NCBI GenBank assembly: GCA_002449845.1
Contig: DJXW01000011.1
Coordinates: forward strand, 1,375 to 65,374
Source of the DNA: Prevotella sp. UBA6994
Lineage (GTDB): Bacteria > Bacteroidota > Bacteroidia > Bacteroidales > Bacteroidaceae
DNA length: 64,000 nt
Direction of reading: 5' to 3'
The notes beneath the pieces are model-generated. The model had not been told where the DNA came from and ran no database searches. It saw nothing but the letters and a program-made list of their open reading frames with translations. The first letter of the stretch is position 1. Each line of letters opens with the position of its first letter. Shown here piece after piece: positions 44,161-53,379 of this stretch. The position numbers and the translations under genes are program-made.

Positions 44161-46074
44161 ATGAATATAGAGGCTCAGATTTGCACGTCGGCAATTGCCG
44201 CAGTGAAGGAATTATACGGGCAAGACGTTCCTGCCCAGATGTTGCAGTTACAGAAGACGAAAAGCACGTTTGTGGGAAACTTTACATTGGTTGTTTTCCC
44301 CTTATTGAAAATCTCCAAGAAGAAACCTGAAGACACTGCACAGGAAATTGGCGAATATCTGCAAGCTAATTGTACTGCCGTGGAAAGCTTTAACGTAGTG
44401 AAAGGCTTCCTTAACTTGGTAGTATCTCCAGCAGCTTGGCTTGGCTTGCTCAAAGACATTGATGCCAATCCCACATTCGGAATGCGCCAGGCAACAGACG
44501 AGAGTCCTCTTGTCATGATTGAGTATTCTTCTCCCAACACCAACAAGCCACTTCACTTAGGTCATGTGCGCAACAACCTGTTAGGTTGGTCATTGGCTCA
44601 AATCATGCAAGCCAATGGTTACAAGGTGGTGAAGACCAATATCGTCAACGACCGTGGTATTCACATCTGCAAGTCGATGTTGGCTTGGCAGAAATGGGGC
44701 AATGGTGAGACTCCCGAAACAAGCGGAAAGAAAGGCGACCATCTCATCGGCGACTACTACGTGGCATTCGACAAACATTACCGTGAGGAAGTAAAGGAAC
44801 TTAAGGCAAAGTTTATTGCCGAAGGAATGGATGAGGAGAAAGCCGAGGAAACTGCCAAGAACGAGGCTCCTCTCATCAAGGAAGCCCATGAGATGTTGGT
44901 GAAATGGGAACAAAACGACCCAGAGGTTCGTGCCTTATGGGAGAAGATGAACAACTGGGTGTATGCAGGATTCGACGAGACTTACAAGGCTTTAGGTGTG
45001 TCATTCGACAAGATTTACTACGAATCCAATACCTATCTTGAAGGTAAGAAAAAGGTGGAAGAAGGACTTGAGAAAGGTTTGTTCTTCCGTAAAGAAGATA
45101 ATAGTGTATGGGCAGACCTCACCGATGAAGGACTGGACCAAAAGCTTCTATTGCGTTCCGATGGTACTTCCGTATATATGACGCAAGACATCGGTACCGC
45201 AGACATGCGATTCAAGGACTATCCCATCGACAAGATGATTTACGTGGTAGGAAACGAACAAAACTATCATTTCCAAGTGCTGTCTATCCTGCTCGACCGT
45301 CTTGGCTTCAAATGGGGAAAGGAACTGGTGCATTTCTCTTACGGAATGGTGGAACTCCCCAATGGAAAGATGAAGAGCAGAGAGGGAACAGTGGTTGACG
45401 CAGACGACCTCATTGAAACCATGATTGCCAATGCGAAACAATTGAGCGACGATAAGGTCAACAAGATAGAGGGCATCAGCGAAGAGGAAAAGAACGAGAT
45501 AGCCCGCATCGTGGGAATGGGAGCCTTGAAGTATTTCATCTTGAAGGTTGATGCAAGAAAGAACATGCTTTTCAACCCAGAAGAGAGTATTGACTTCAAT
45601 GGCAACACAGGTCCTTTCATCCAATATACCCACGCCCGTATCAGATCGATACTGCGTAAAGCGCAAGGCGAAGTAGGAAGTTTGAACTTTGAAGGTGGAA
45701 GTAGTGCTACGCAGGTTGAAGGTATGAAGGAAGGAAGTACATCTTCCATCAAAACATCTTCCTCACCATTAGGTGAAACACTTCCTCCGTCAAACATCAA
45801 CCATCTTAATTCAAAAGAGGTTGAGCTCATCCAAAAGATGAATGAGTTTGGTGCTGCCGTAGAACAAGCGGGGAAAGACTACTCACCCAGTGGAATTGCC
45901 AACTACTGCTATGAGTTGACAAAGCAGTTCAACCAGTTCTATCACGACTATAGCATTCTCGGTGCTGAGACTCCAGAGATTAGAAACATACGATTGACTT
46001 TGGCTAAAAACGTAGCGAAAATCATCAAAAACGGAATGTCACTGCTCGGCATTGAAGTTCCAGAGAGAATGTAA
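44161..46074 (+). CDS. argS: Arginyl-tRNA synthetase
   Basis: A 637-residue class I synthetase from ATG 44161. The N-terminal Add1 domain (about 1-100) precedes SSPNTNKPLHLGHVRNNLLG, the HIGH-type motif, and MKSREGTVV, the KMSKS equivalent. The C-terminal anticodon-binding domain is interrupted after RSILRKAQGEVGS by a Ser/Thr/Gly-rich low-complexity insert of about 45 residues (about 505-550) before the family sequence resumes (VELIQKMNEFGAAVEQAGKD). It is therefore longer than most homologues. Stop and next start overlap (TAATG). Confidence 0.96.
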   Translation: MNIEAQICTSAIAAVKELYGQDVPAQMLQLQKTKSTFVGNFTLVVFPLLKISKKKPEDTAQEIGEYLQANCTAVESFNVVKGFLNLVVSPAAWLGLLKDIDANPTFGMRQATDESPLVMIEYSSPNTNKPLHLGHVRNNLLGWSLAQIMQANGYKVVKTNIVNDRGIHICKSMLAWQKWGNGETPETSGKKGDHLIGDYYVAFDKHYREEVKELKAKFIAEGMDEEKAEETAKNEAPLIKEAHEMLVKWEQNDPEVRALWEKMNNWVYAGFDETYKALGVSFDKIYYESNTYLEGKKKVEEGLEKGLFFRKEDNSVWADLTDEGLDQKLLLRSDGTSVYMTQDIGTADMRFKDYPIDKMIYVVGNEQNYHFQVLSILLDRLGFKWGKELVHFSYGMVELPNGKMKSREGTVVDADDLIETMIANAKQLSDDKVNKIEGISEEEKNEIARIVGMGALKYFILKVDARKNMLFNPEESIDFNGNTGPFIQYTHARIRSILRKAQGEVGSLNFEGGSSATQVEGMKEGSTSSIKTSSSPLGETLPPSNINHLNSKEVELIQKMNEFGAAVEQAGKDYSPSGIANYCYELTKQFNQFYHDYSILGAETPEIRNIRLTLAKNVAKIIKNGMSLLGIEVPERM

Positions 46075-46523
46075 TGGCAGAACAAGGCGGCAAAATGTTG
46101 TCATTTCCACCCGAAGTGAAGAGTAACGCATGGGCAGTAGATGCTGCCTGTTCGGGCAATCCTGGTCCGATGGAATATCGTGCCATCGACTTACAAACAG
46201 GGTCGCAGGTGTTTCACTTCGGACCATTGCATGGAACCAACAATATCGGTGAGTTTCTTGCCATCGTTCACGCATTGGCATTGATGGATAAGCTCGGAAT
46301 CACAGACAAGGTCATCTATTCCGACTCATACAACGCCATTCTTTGGGTGAACAAGAAACAATGTAAGACAAAGTTGGAACGCAATGAACAAACGGAAAAA
46401 CTCTTTGAAATCATTGCACGTGCAGAAACTTGGCTTCGCACACACGCCATCAAAACGCCCATCATCAAATGGGAAACGGCGAAATGGGGCGAAGTGCCAG
46501 CCGACTTTGGCAGAAAGAATTAA
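46074..46523 (+). CDS. RNase H-family ribonuclease
   Basis: A 149-residue RNase HI-type protein. The four acidic residues are visible: D23 (AVDAACSGNPG), E60 (NNIGEFLAI), D84 (IYSDSYNA) and D144 (PADFG). It would cut RNA in RNA-DNA hybrids. The substrate-binding basic handle of E. coli RNase HI is reduced. It overlaps the argS stop by one base and converges on ribD with a 4-nt 3' overlap. Confidence 0.88.
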   Translation: MAEQGGKMLSFPPEVKSNAWAVDAACSGNPGPMEYRAIDLQTGSQVFHFGPLHGTNNIGEFLAIVHALALMDKLGITDKVIYSDSYNAILWVNKKQCKTKLERNEQTEKLFEIIARAETWLRTHAIKTPIIKWETAKWGEVPADFGRKN

Positions 46524-47455
46524 GTATTAGACCTTTCATACCACACAATCCAATTTCCATCCCATTCTTCCCTTTGCCTTTCCTTGGCTTGTGGGGGAAG
46601 CATGGGGGCTTGGGTTCCTTCATCTACCGTCCAAGGTGCTGTTTCCACACGAATCTCATCCCATAGGTTGGCTTCCATGAAAGAGGTCAACGTCTTTCTT
46701 CCACCTTCCACTATCAACGACTGTATATTCTGTTCGTACAAATCATTCATCAATTGTTGAAGGTCCATCCCATTTGCAAGGACCATTCGCTTAGGGTCTT
46801 TGCCCACCCAATCACGCACATTCAGCAAGGGATGTTCCCGTTCATCGGTTACTCTTCCCACCAAGATAGCGTCTTCTTCAGCACGTAGGCGATGGCTCAA
46901 CATCTTGGTAAACGGCGTTGAAATAGACAAAGCCTTTCCTTGATGGTCAATGAAACCATTCATCGTTTGTGCCCATTTTAAGATGATAAACGGTCTTTGC
47001 TTCTCATGAAAAGTAAAGAAGCGTTTGTTCAATGCCCTGCATTCCTTCTCCAACACGCCAACAGTCACCTCGATTCCAGCCTCTCGAATGCGCTGAATGC
47101 CACGTCCTTGCACCTTGTCGAAGGAATCTGTACAGCCTACCACTACCCGATGCACTCCTTTACGAATAATTAAGTCGCAACAAGGAGGAGTCTTTCCGTA
47201 ATGAGCACATGGTTCAAGACTCACGTAGATAGTAGCTTGCGAAAGCAACGCCTCATCTTCAGGTTTCACGGAAGCAAACGCATTCACCTCAGCATGTCCT
47301 TCGCCGCAATGCACATGATAGCCCTCACCGATAATACGGTCATTGGCAACGATAACTGCACCAACCATCGGATTAGGCTTGGCATTCATCACACCATTCT
47401 TGGCAAGTTGAATGCAACGCCTCATATACATCTCGTCAATCTCCAACTGATTCAT
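46520..47455 (-). CDS. ribD: Riboflavin biosynthesis deaminase/reductase RibD
   Basis: A 311-residue bifunctional enzyme. The N-terminal deaminase domain (1-145) has the zinc motif HAEVNA and SLEPCAHYGKTPPCCD. The C-terminal reductase domain (about 150-311) begins RPFIILKWAQTMNGFID and contains LIVEGGRKTL. Together they deaminate and reduce the pyrimidine intermediate of riboflavin synthesis. The reductase domain is somewhat short. The - strand promoter TATCTTTG lies at 47482-47489; the gene is divergent from prmC. Confidence 0.95.
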   Translation of the reverse strand: MNQLEIDEMYMRRCIQLAKNGVMNAKPNPMVGAVIVANDRIIGEGYHVHCGEGHAEVNAFASVKPEDEALLSQATIYVSLEPCAHYGKTPPCCDLIIRKGVHRVVVGCTDSFDKVQGRGIQRIREAGIEVTVGVLEKECRALNKRFFTFHEKQRPFIILKWAQTMNGFIDHQGKALSISTPFTKMLSHRLRAEEDAILVGRVTDEREHPLLNVRDWVGKDPKRMVLANGMDLQQLMNDLYEQNIQSLIVEGGRKTLTSFMEANLWDEIRVETAPWTVDEGTQAPMLPPQAKERQREEWDGNWIVWYERSNT

Positions 47456-47481
47456 ATCGAAGCTACATACGTTTTTCCATG

Positions 47482-47489
47482 CAAAGATA
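47482..47489 (-). promoter_or_regulatory. -7 element of ribD
   Basis: - strand TATCTTTG, 26 nt upstream of the ribD start. Confidence 0.55.
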
Positions 47490-47552
47490 GCGAATTTTTC
47501 ACTTTTTCATGAAAAAACCGATGCAAATTGGTGATTTTACAAATATTACATG

Positions 47553-47560
47553 TACTTTTG
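47553..47560 (+). promoter_or_regulatory. -7 element of prmC operon
   Basis: TACTTTTG, 14 nt upstream of ATG 47575. It lies downstream of an in-frame ATG at 47509, so the inner start is the true one. Confidence 0.6.
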
Positions 47561-47574
47561 TCTTGAAAAACAAC

Positions 47575-48459
47575 ATGAAATACCAAGATTTCATACATCG
47601 ACTCACTTCCATCTACGATAACAGAGAGGCTCGCGCAATGGTAAGGATGGTTTTCGACATTCTATATGGAATGTCGCTTACCGACTTATTATGCGGCAAG
47701 ACAGACGAGTTACCCGAAGCCGAACAGCAAAGGATTGAAGGCATTTTCAGTCGTTTGGAGCAAGGAGAACCTATCCAATATGTATTGGGAATAGCCGAAT
47801 TTGGCAACCATAGATTCCATGTGGCTCCAGGAGTATTGATTCCGCGCCCCGAAACACTATGTTTATGCGAGCTAATCAATAGGTTTGCAGCCTCTAAACA
47901 TGGTGTTTATCCATCGCCAACACGAATCTTAGACATCGGAACCGGTTCTGGTTGCATCGCCATTACTTGCGCCTTGGACAATCCTCAAGCACAAGTAACT
48001 GCCTGGGACATCATGCCCGACGCATTGAAGATAGCCAAGCAGAATGCAGAAAACCTTCACGCCAACGTGACATTTGAGCAAAAAGACATCCTAAATGTAG
48101 GAAAGACATCGATGAAATGGCACATTATCGCATCTAATCCTCCATATATTTGCGAAAAGGAAAAGAAAGACATGGAGCGAAACGTACTGGATTATGAGCC
48201 ATACGAGGCTTTGTTTGTTCCCGATGACGACCCTTTGCTTTTTTATCGAGCCATTGCTTTGTTTGCCAAAGACGCATTGGAAGACGGCGGGCACTTATTA
48301 TTTGAAATCAATCCCATCTATGCACAAGAGCTTCTTTCATTGATGCAAGACTTGAATTTCACAAATACGCAAATAATTAACGACCCGTTTGGAAAGCAGA
48401 GATTCCTCACTTGCCAAAAGAGTCACGAAGACACAAAAGACGATAACTTTAAACACTGA
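47575..48459 (+). CDS. prmC: Release-factor glutamine methyltransferase
   Basis: A 294-residue SAM-dependent methyltransferase from ATG 47575 (MKYQDFIHRL). The N-terminal helical domain includes GEPIQYVLGIAEFGNHRF and the conserved PGVLIPRPET. Motif I is ILDIGTGSGCIAI and the catalytic motif is IIASNPPYI. It methylates the Gln of the GGQ loop in release factors. First gene of prmC-recX-comF. Confidence 0.95.
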   Translation: MKYQDFIHRLTSIYDNREARAMVRMVFDILYGMSLTDLLCGKTDELPEAEQQRIEGIFSRLEQGEPIQYVLGIAEFGNHRFHVAPGVLIPRPETLCLCELINRFAASKHGVYPSPTRILDIGTGSGCIAITCALDNPQAQVTAWDIMPDALKIAKQNAENLHANVTFEQKDILNVGKTSMKWHIIASNPPYICEKEKKDMERNVLDYEPYEALFVPDDDPLLFYRAIALFAKDALEDGGHLLFEINPIYAQELLSLMQDLNFTNTQIINDPFGKQRFLTCQKSHEDTKDDNFKH

Positions 48460-48462
48460 TAC

Positions 48463-48936
48463 ATGGAAAAGGAAATAGACACCAAACAGGCTTTCAAGAA
48501 ACTGGCAGCCCTCTGCTCGAAGAGCGAACACTGTTCGGGAGAAATGCTCAGTAAGATGCGCCTATGGGGAATGGACGAGGAAGCACAAGCAGAGGTGATG
48601 GCTTTACTGGTTGCCAACAAATTCATCGACGACGAGCGTTATTGTCGGTTCTTCGTAAACGACAAGATCAAGTACAACAAATGGGGCAGGCGAAAGATAG
48701 AACAATCACTTTGGCAAAAGCAGATGAATGGTGACATCGCACAGAAAATACTCGATGAAATCGACGATTCTGAATACCTGTCCGTCTTGAAACCCTTATT
48801 AAAGAACAAGGAAAGAAGCATCAAGGCAAGCAATGATTACGAACGCAAGATGAAACTGATGAAGTTTGCCGTGGGCCGTGGATTTACAATAGACCTCATC
48901 AGACAATGTATAGACGGTATAGACGATGAGGATTGA
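48463..48936 (+). CDS. recX: RecX regulatory protein
   Basis: A 157-residue helical protein of the RecX family, which limits RecA filament growth. Family segments are FIDDERYCRFFVNDKIKYNK (about 54-73) and WGRRKIEQSLWQKQ. It starts 3 nt after prmC and overlaps comF by 11 nt. recA is not in the window. Confidence 0.9.
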   Translation: MEKEIDTKQAFKKLAALCSKSEHCSGEMLSKMRLWGMDEEAQAEVMALLVANKFIDDERYCRFFVNDKIKYNKWGRRKIEQSLWQKQMNGDIAQKILDEIDDSEYLSVLKPLLKNKERSIKASNDYERKMKLMKFAVGRGFTIDLIRQCIDGIDDED

Positions 48937-49660
48937 CCCATACCATGAGCGTCAGGCTTTGAAACCCAATAGTTTTTGGAGCAGACTGCTCGACCTGATA
49001 GCACCGAGGGCATGTGTGGTGTGTGGGAAGCGGCTTGCCATCGAGGAAGAAATCATCTGTAGCGTTTGCAACTTTCACTTACCTCGTACCTATTTCGCAC
49101 AAGACGCATACGAAAACGAAATGGCAAGGCTCTTCTGGGGCAGGATTCCCGTTGAGCGTTGCGCTGCTTGGATGTATTACCAAGCTCATGCCTCGTCTGC
49201 TTACGTGGTGTATTCATTAAAGTATTTCCAACGTCCAGACATCGGAACCATCATCGGACGAATGATGGCACAAGAGTTTCACCAAGAAAACTTCTTTGAC
49301 GATATTGAAGCCATTATCCCGATTCCCCTTGCCCATGAGCGCGAACGACAAAGAGGTTACAACCAAAGCGATACGATTGCCCAAGGCATCAACGAAGTGA
49401 CGGGAATACCTATCATGAACGACATCATTACCAGAAAGAGATTCTCTTCCAGTCAGACACAAAAAGACCGTTGGACACGAACGGAAAACGTAGAGGGAGT
49501 ATTTGAGTTGGTACATGGTGAGCAAATACAGGGCAAACACGTATTGCTCATAGACGATGTAGTAACCACAGGAGCCACCATTTGCTCATGCGGTAAAGAA
49601 CTTTGCAAGGCTGGAAATGTCAAGATTAGTGTAGCCGCCATCGGTTTTGCCAAACCATGA
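48926..49660 (+). CDS. comF: ComF-family phosphoribosyltransferase
   Basis: A 244-residue ComF protein. The N-terminal zinc finger (CVVCGK, then CSVC) precedes the double-zinc-finger-like linker. The C-terminal phosphoribosyltransferase domain has VLLIDDVVTTGATICSCGKE (about 206-225) and the conserved RGYNQSD. In other bacteria it takes part in DNA uptake during transformation. The start overlaps recX, hence translational coupling. Confidence 0.92.
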   Translation: MRIDPYHERQALKPNSFWSRLLDLIAPRACVVCGKRLAIEEEIICSVCNFHLPRTYFAQDAYENEMARLFWGRIPVERCAAWMYYQAHASSAYVVYSLKYFQRPDIGTIIGRMMAQEFHQENFFDDIEAIIPIPLAHERERQRGYNQSDTIAQGINEVTGIPIMNDIITRKRFSSSQTQKDRWTRTENVEGVFELVHGEQIQGKHVLLIDDVVTTGATICSCGKELCKAGNVKISVAAIGFAKP

Positions 49661-49831
49661 AGGAAACAGAAAAGAAAATGACAAAACATGAAAGAAACAC
49701 ACCTTTCACCACCCTTTTGTTTAAAATTGAAACTAATTGGCATAATCCTATCAAAATCTGTAATCAAACTGGACAACCTGCAAAGTAAATGTTAAAATTC
49801 ATGCAGATTCGTATAGATTTTATAATTTTTA

Positions 49832-49863
49832 TTTGTTAGGTTAATAAAATTTCGTTAATTTTG
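49832..49863 (+). promoter_or_regulatory. Promoter of the SusC operon
   Basis: TTTG (49832-49835), exactly 20 nt, TAATTTTG (49856-49863). Full consensus; it gives a leader of about 155 nt. Confidence 0.8.
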
Positions 49864-49885
49864 CAGAATAGTGTAAAATTACGGA

Positions 49886-49899
49886 TTGTTAGCTAACAA
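49886..49899. promoter_or_regulatory. Perfect palindrome, possible operator
   Basis: TTGTTAGCTAACAA, a 14-bp perfect palindrome about 16 nt after the predicted start of transcription. It suits a dimeric regulator site or a leader hairpin. Confidence 0.45.
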
Positions 49900-50027
49900 G
49901 AAACTCGTGAAAGGAATGATGTATCGATAACGACAGAAGGAAAACAAATTCTTTCTTTTTATACCATTTTGCGATAGACAAAATTGAATTATATAAATAA
50001 ATAATGTAAAACAAACAAAGAGAATTT

Positions 50028-53000
50028 ATGGAAAAAAGACTAACGATGATTTTGACCCTCCTGCTCCTGTCATTAGGAACAGTGATGGCGCAGACAATAG
50101 TCTCAGGTACCGTTGTCTCAGATGAAGACAGCGAACCCATTATTGGTGCCGTGGTCAAAATGAAAGGACAGAAATCAGCCCTTGCCGTTACAGACATTGA
50201 TGGAAAATTCTCCTTTTCCACAAGTCGCAGCGGTTCCACGTTTGAAGTAACTTCCGTGGGATATGTGACTACAGAAATCAGAGCAGGGCAAAATCTTCTG
50301 ATTCGTATGAAACCAGATTCCCGTTCTATCGACGAAGTGGTGGTTACGGGTATGCAGAAAATGGACAAGCGACTCTTCACGGGTTCTACCACGAAGATTG
50401 ACGCCAAGGACTCGAAGATTGACGGTGTTGCCGACATCTCTCGTTCTTTGGAAGGTCGTGCGGCTGGTGTGAGTGTACAGAACGTATCTGGTACCTTCGG
50501 TACTGCACCAAAGATTCGCGTGCGTGGTGCTACATCTATCTATGGTAACTCTAAGCCACTGTGGGTGGTAGATGGTGTGATTATGGAAGATGTTACTGAC
50601 GTAAGTGCCGACCAACTTTCTTCTGGTGATGCAAACACCTTGATTTCAAGTGCCATCGCTGGTTTGAACTCTGATGACATCGAGAGCTTCCAAATCTTGA
50701 AGGACGGTTCTGCTACCTCTATCTATGGTGCGCGCGCCATGGCTGGTGTGATTGTCATCACAACCAAGAAAGGTCAGCAAGGACAAGCTCGCATCAACTA
50801 CACCGGTGAATATACCATGCGCCTGAAGCCCAACTACTCTACGTTCAACATCATGAACTCTCAGGACCAGATGGGTATCTATCAGGAAATGCAGCAGAAG
50901 GGTTACCTCAACTACGCTGAGACCTCTAATGCCGCATCAAGTGGTGTTTACGGTAAGATGTACCAGTTGATTACTGAATACAACCCCGCCACTGGCCAAT
51001 ATGGTTTGGCTAACACGATGGAGGCAAAAGCCAACTACTTGCGCGAGGCTGAGTTCCGCAATACCGATTGGTTTGACATCTTGTTCTCTAACGCCATTCA
51101 GCACAACCATTCAGTGAGCATCTCTACAGGTACAGAGAAATCACAGACTTACGCATCTGTATCTGCCATGTTCGACCCAGGATGGACCAAGCAGTCAAGA
51201 GTGGAGCGTTACACCGCCAACTTGAACAACACGTTCAACCTCTCCAAGCATGTTACATTCAACATGATTGCCAACTCAAGTTATCGTAAGCAACGTGCAC
51301 CTGGTACACTTGCTGCTGAAACCGATGTGGTATCTGGTGAGGTTCACCGTTCGTTCGACATCAACCCATACTCATACGCATTGAACACGTCACGTGCGTT
51401 GGAACAGAATACGTTCTATACCCGCAACTACGCTCCGTTCAACATCCTGCATGAGTTGAATAACAACTATATCGACCTTGACATTTTCGATACACGTGTA
51501 CAAGGCGAGTTAAAGTACAAGCCCATCCAGAAGGTGGAATTGTCAGTATTGGGTGCTTTCAAGTATAACCAATCTACACAGAATCACCAGATTCTGGACG
51601 ATTCCAACCAAGCCCAGGCTTATCGCATGATGCCTACTACGGCTATCCGCGACGCAAACCCATTCCTCTACACTGACCCGGAGGATATGTACGCACAACC
51701 CATCACCGTACTTCCCTACGGAGGTATCTATAACAAGACTACCCACAAGATGACCGCATGGGACTTCCGTGCAACTGCTTCTTACAACGATGTATTTGCC
51801 AACAACCATATCTTGAATCTCTATGGAGGTATGGAGGTGAACAACATCGACCGTACTTACGACTGGTTCCGCGGTTGGGGTATGCAATACTCTCTCGGTG
51901 AGATTGCCAACTACGCTTACCAAGTGTTCAAAAAAGGTGCAGAAGACAACTCTCCTTACTTCAAGTTAGAAAACACTCACGAGCGTCGTGCCGCATTCTT
52001 CGGAACAGCCACCTATTCTTATAAAGGTCGCTACACCATCAACGGTACCGTCCGTTACGAGGGAACCAACAAGTTGGGTAAATCTCGCTCCGCACGCTGG
52101 TTGCCTACATGGAACGTGTCGGGTGCATGGAATGCTCATGAGGAGACTTGGTTCAAAGATGTTTTCAAGAATGTTCTGACACACGCTACATTGAAGGCTT
52201 CTTATTCATTGACAGCTGAGAGCGGACCATCTTGGGTAACCAACTCTCTCCCCGTGATTGGCAGCTATAATCCCTGGCGTCCTACGGCTGGTATTCGTGA
52301 GAGTGGATTGCAGGAAACTGACCGTGCAAACGGTGAACTTACCTTCGAGAAGAAACATGAGCTGAACCTCGGATTCCAATTAGGATTCTTGGACAACCGC
52401 ATCAACTTCGATTTCGATTGGTACAAGCGTAACAACTACGACTTGATAGGTGTAATAAGCACGCAGATGGGTGGATTGAAATACGGTAACGTGGCTTCCA
52501 TGAAGTCTAATGGTGTTGAGTTAAGTTTATCTACTACCAACATCAAGACCAAGGACTTCACTTGGACCACCAACTTCATCTATTCTCATACACACAATGA
52601 GGTTACAGAGTTGGAAAACAACCAACGTATCATCGACCTCATCAGTGGTACTGGTTTCGCATTGGAGGGTTATCCCGTCCGTTCATTGTTCTCCATTCCA
52701 TTCAGGGGCTTGAACAACGAAGGTCTTCCTCTGTTCCTCGACCAAGATGGCAACATTACCTCTACGGGAATCTACTTCCAGACACAAGACAAGGAAAAGA
52801 TGAAATTCTTGGAATACAGTGGTTCTGTAGATCCCACTGATGTAGGTTCGTTCGGAAACATTTTCAGATATAAGGGATTAACACTGAATGTATTCATTAC
52901 CTATTCATTCGGTAACGTAGTACGTTTGGATCCCGTATTCAGAAACGAATACAACGACCTGAATTCCATGCCTAAGGAATTTGCCAACCGTTGGATGGTA

Positions 53001-53348
53001 CCTGGAGACGAGAAGTTCACGACGATTCCAGTGATTGCTTCCAGCCGTCAGAACAGAAACGACACCGATTTGAGCTATGCTTACAATGCGTACAACTATT
53101 CTACGGAGCGTATTGCCAAGGGTGACTTCATCCGCATGAAGGAAATCTCATTAGGCTATGAGTTCCCCAAGAGACTCATTGAACCGCTGAAGCTCAACAA
53201 TCTCTCTCTGAAATTGCAAGCTACCAACCTCTTCCTGATTTACGCAGACAAGAAGTTGAATGGTCAAGATCCTGAGTTCTTCAACACGGGTGGTGTGGCT
53301 GTTCCTATGCCAAAACAATTTACTTTAACATTAAGATTTGGACTCTAA
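50028..53348 (+). CDS. SusC/RagA-family TonB-dependent transporter
   Basis: A 1106-residue outer-membrane transporter: signal peptide (1-21), carboxypeptidase-D-like domain (about 24-95, VSGTVVSDEDSEPIIGAVVK), TonB box/plug (about 100-230, SIDEVVVTGMQKMDKRLFTG; SLEGRAAGVSVQNVSG; GATSIYGNSKPLWVVDGVI), then a 22-strand barrel ending MPKQFTLTLRFGL. It imports a ligand captured by the SusD protein encoded next. The substrate is not evident; no glycoside hydrolase is in the operon. First gene of a five-gene operon to 58955. Confidence 0.95.
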   Translation: MEKRLTMILTLLLLSLGTVMAQTIVSGTVVSDEDSEPIIGAVVKMKGQKSALAVTDIDGKFSFSTSRSGSTFEVTSVGYVTTEIRAGQNLLIRMKPDSRSIDEVVVTGMQKMDKRLFTGSTTKIDAKDSKIDGVADISRSLEGRAAGVSVQNVSGTFGTAPKIRVRGATSIYGNSKPLWVVDGVIMEDVTDVSADQLSSGDANTLISSAIAGLNSDDIESFQILKDGSATSIYGARAMAGVIVITTKKGQQGQARINYTGEYTMRLKPNYSTFNIMNSQDQMGIYQEMQQKGYLNYAETSNAASSGVYGKMYQLITEYNPATGQYGLANTMEAKANYLREAEFRNTDWFDILFSNAIQHNHSVSISTGTEKSQTYASVSAMFDPGWTKQSRVERYTANLNNTFNLSKHVTFNMIANSSYRKQRAPGTLAAETDVVSGEVHRSFDINPYSYALNTSRALEQNTFYTRNYAPFNILHELNNNYIDLDIFDTRVQGELKYKPIQKVELSVLGAFKYNQSTQNHQILDDSNQAQAYRMMPTTAIRDANPFLYTDPEDMYAQPITVLPYGGIYNKTTHKMTAWDFRATASYNDVFANNHILNLYGGMEVNNIDRTYDWFRGWGMQYSLGEIANYAYQVFKKGAEDNSPYFKLENTHERRAAFFGTATYSYKGRYTINGTVRYEGTNKLGKSRSARWLPTWNVSGAWNAHEETWFKDVFKNVLTHATLKASYSLTAESGPSWVTNSLPVIGSYNPWRPTAGIRESGLQETDRANGELTFEKKHELNLGFQLGFLDNRINFDFDWYKRNNYDLIGVISTQMGGLKYGNVASMKSNGVELSLSTTNIKTKDFTWTTNFIYSHTHNEVTELENNQRIIDLISGTGFALEGYPVRSLFSIPFRGLNNEGLPLFLDQDGNITSTGIYFQTQDKEKMKFLEYSGSVDPTDVGSFGNIFRYKGLTLNVFITYSFGNVVRLDPVFRNEYNDLNSMPKEFANRWMVPGDEKFTTIPVIASSRQNRNDTDLSYAYNAYNYSTERIAKGDFIRMKEISLGYEFPKRLIEPLKLNNLSLKLQATNLFLIYADKKLNGQDPEFFNTGGVAVPMPKQFTLTLRFGL

Positions 53349-53379
53349 GAGATTAAACATTTAAGAACATTATAATATT

